Of a DNA stretch of 64,000 nt, positions 63,822 through 64,000 are shown piece by piece. Origin of the DNA: Clostridioides sp. ES-S-0010-02 (GTDB lineage: Bacteria; Bacillota; Clostridia; Peptostreptococcales; Peptostreptococcaceae); NCBI GenBank assembly GCA_020641055.1, contig CP067345.1, positions 1,543,317 through 1,607,316 on the forward strand, read 5' to 3'. The position numbers were made by a program, and so were the translations under genes. Numbering within the stretch: position 1 is the stretch's first letter; every line of letters begins with the position of its first letter. The notes below the pieces were generated by a model that saw only the letters and a list, made by a program, of their open reading frames with translations, did not search any database and had not been told where the DNA came from.

Positions 63822-63858
63822 CTGTTCAAGATAGCTGCTACCTTCTTTTTAGTGATTT

Positions 63859-63993
63859 TTAGAATTTTTTTAGTTTTTCTGGTGTTTTTGGTTGATATAC
63901 ATGCCACAGAGAAGTTGTGTTTGCAGATAAAAATGCTACAAACATAGCTAATACACCACATACTTTCATAAAATGATATAGAATTTTTTTCAT
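63859..63993 (-). CDS. agrD: AgrD-like cyclic lactone autoinducer precursor
   Basis: The 44-residue peptide is too short for usual gene calling. Its layout is that of AgrD: an amphipathic N-terminal helix (MKKILYHFMKVCGVLAMFVA), a core with Ser28 in NTTSLWHV, and an acidic/basic tail YQPKTPEKLKKF (YQPK.P is typical of clostridial AgrD). In Clostridium perfringens the ring residue is Cys (CLWFT); here Ser28 takes its place, so a lactone rather than thiolactone is predicted. An agrB gene would be expected just outside the right edge. The ribosome site is also cut off. Confidence 0.8.
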   Translation of the reverse strand: MKKILYHFMKVCGVLAMFVAFLSANTTSLWHVYQPKTPEKLKKF

Positions 63994-64000
63994 GTTAACA

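Larger units (their letters stand above)
62541..63828 (-). mobile_element. Decayed IS3-family insertion sequence (IS150-like)
   Basis: The element is about 1.29 kb, bounded by inverted repeats: left TGAACTGAACCCTACTTAGT and right, complement of the same with three mismatches over 25 bases (63804-63828). Ends are TG...CA, as in IS3. Transposase remnants orfA and orfB lie inside on the minus strand with several frameshifts and stops. No target duplication is clear (flanks GTAGT and AGATA). Confidence 0.85.

Noticed and set aside
62536-63833. Target-site duplication around the IS element
   Set aside because: The 3-5 bases next to each inverted repeat (GTAGT, AGATA) do not match.
63773-63961. 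62-residue minus frame at the right edge
   Set aside because: It overlaps the AgrD-like frame in another phase and runs into the IS inverted repeat; the AgrD frame explains the region better.

Overview
The window is AT-rich, low-GC Firmicute chromosome and almost certainly comes from Clostridioides difficile or a very close relative. The evidence is the CotJ-type spore coat cluster, CWB2 cell-wall repeats, an AgrD-type peptide, Stickland-style amino-acid fermentation genes, and a CRISPR repeat that begins GTTTTATATTAACTA, which I recognise as the C. difficile type I-B repeat. Species assignment is from recognition, not from a search.

Layout. (1) 1-10.4 kb is the conserved Firmicute block yqfD-phoH-ybeY-dgkA-cdd-era-[mgtE]-yqzL-recO-DUF4342-glyQ-glyS. 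It includes the 51-codon gene yqzL, whose ribosome binding site lies in a terminator-like hairpin. (2) 10.4-35.6 kb is a metabolic block that separates glyS from ccpN, which are neighbours in Bacillus. It holds a siroheme reductase; an IclR regulator with a 2-oxoacid:ferredoxin oxidoreductase (four subunits), butyrate kinase, phosphotransbutyrylase, aminotransferase and MFS carrier; an alanine-type symporter; an M20 amidohydrolase with a YfcC carrier; a MerR/flavin-reductase pair; an NTN hydrolase; an AraC regulator; and a glucitol-type PTS operon ending in a SAF-domain dehydrogenase. (3) 35.6-40.2 kb is ccpN, the PPDK regulatory protein and ppdK. (4) 40.2-58.8 kb holds a zinc ribbon protein, a TolC/RND/HlyD efflux operon with divergent MarR, topB, dut, an SH3-NlpC/P60 hydrolase, cotJA-cotJB-cotJC, a TtcA-like protein, two DEDDh exonucleases, a flavin reductase, a MORN protein and a GT51 transglycosylase. 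(5) 58.8-64 kb is accessory DNA: an internally deleted integrase, a CWB2 protein, a one-spacer CRISPR array, a second decayed CRISPR leader and repeat lying in front of a membrane-protein gene, a decayed IS3-family element and an AgrD-like pre-peptide at the edge.

How parts work together. Aminotransferase, 2-oxoacid oxidoreductase, Ptb and Buk make a complete route from an amino acid to a short-chain (probably branched) fatty acid, with ATP and reduced ferredoxin. Three identical-architecture palindromes, AGAAC-N3-GTTCT, stand only before the oxidoreductase and before buk, so the adjacent IclR protein is the likely regulator. A MerR protein and its flavin reductase neighbour both have TTGACC promoters with the 19-bp spacer typical of MerR control. 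CcpN, the PPDK regulator and PPDK set the pyruvate/PEP balance.

The most unusual region is 61.3-62.6 kb. A leader-repeat-spacer-repeat-palindrome unit is followed by a second, degenerate leader and repeat. After these comes a two-TM protein gene, then a trailer-like repeat, so a gene occupies the place where spacers would be expected.
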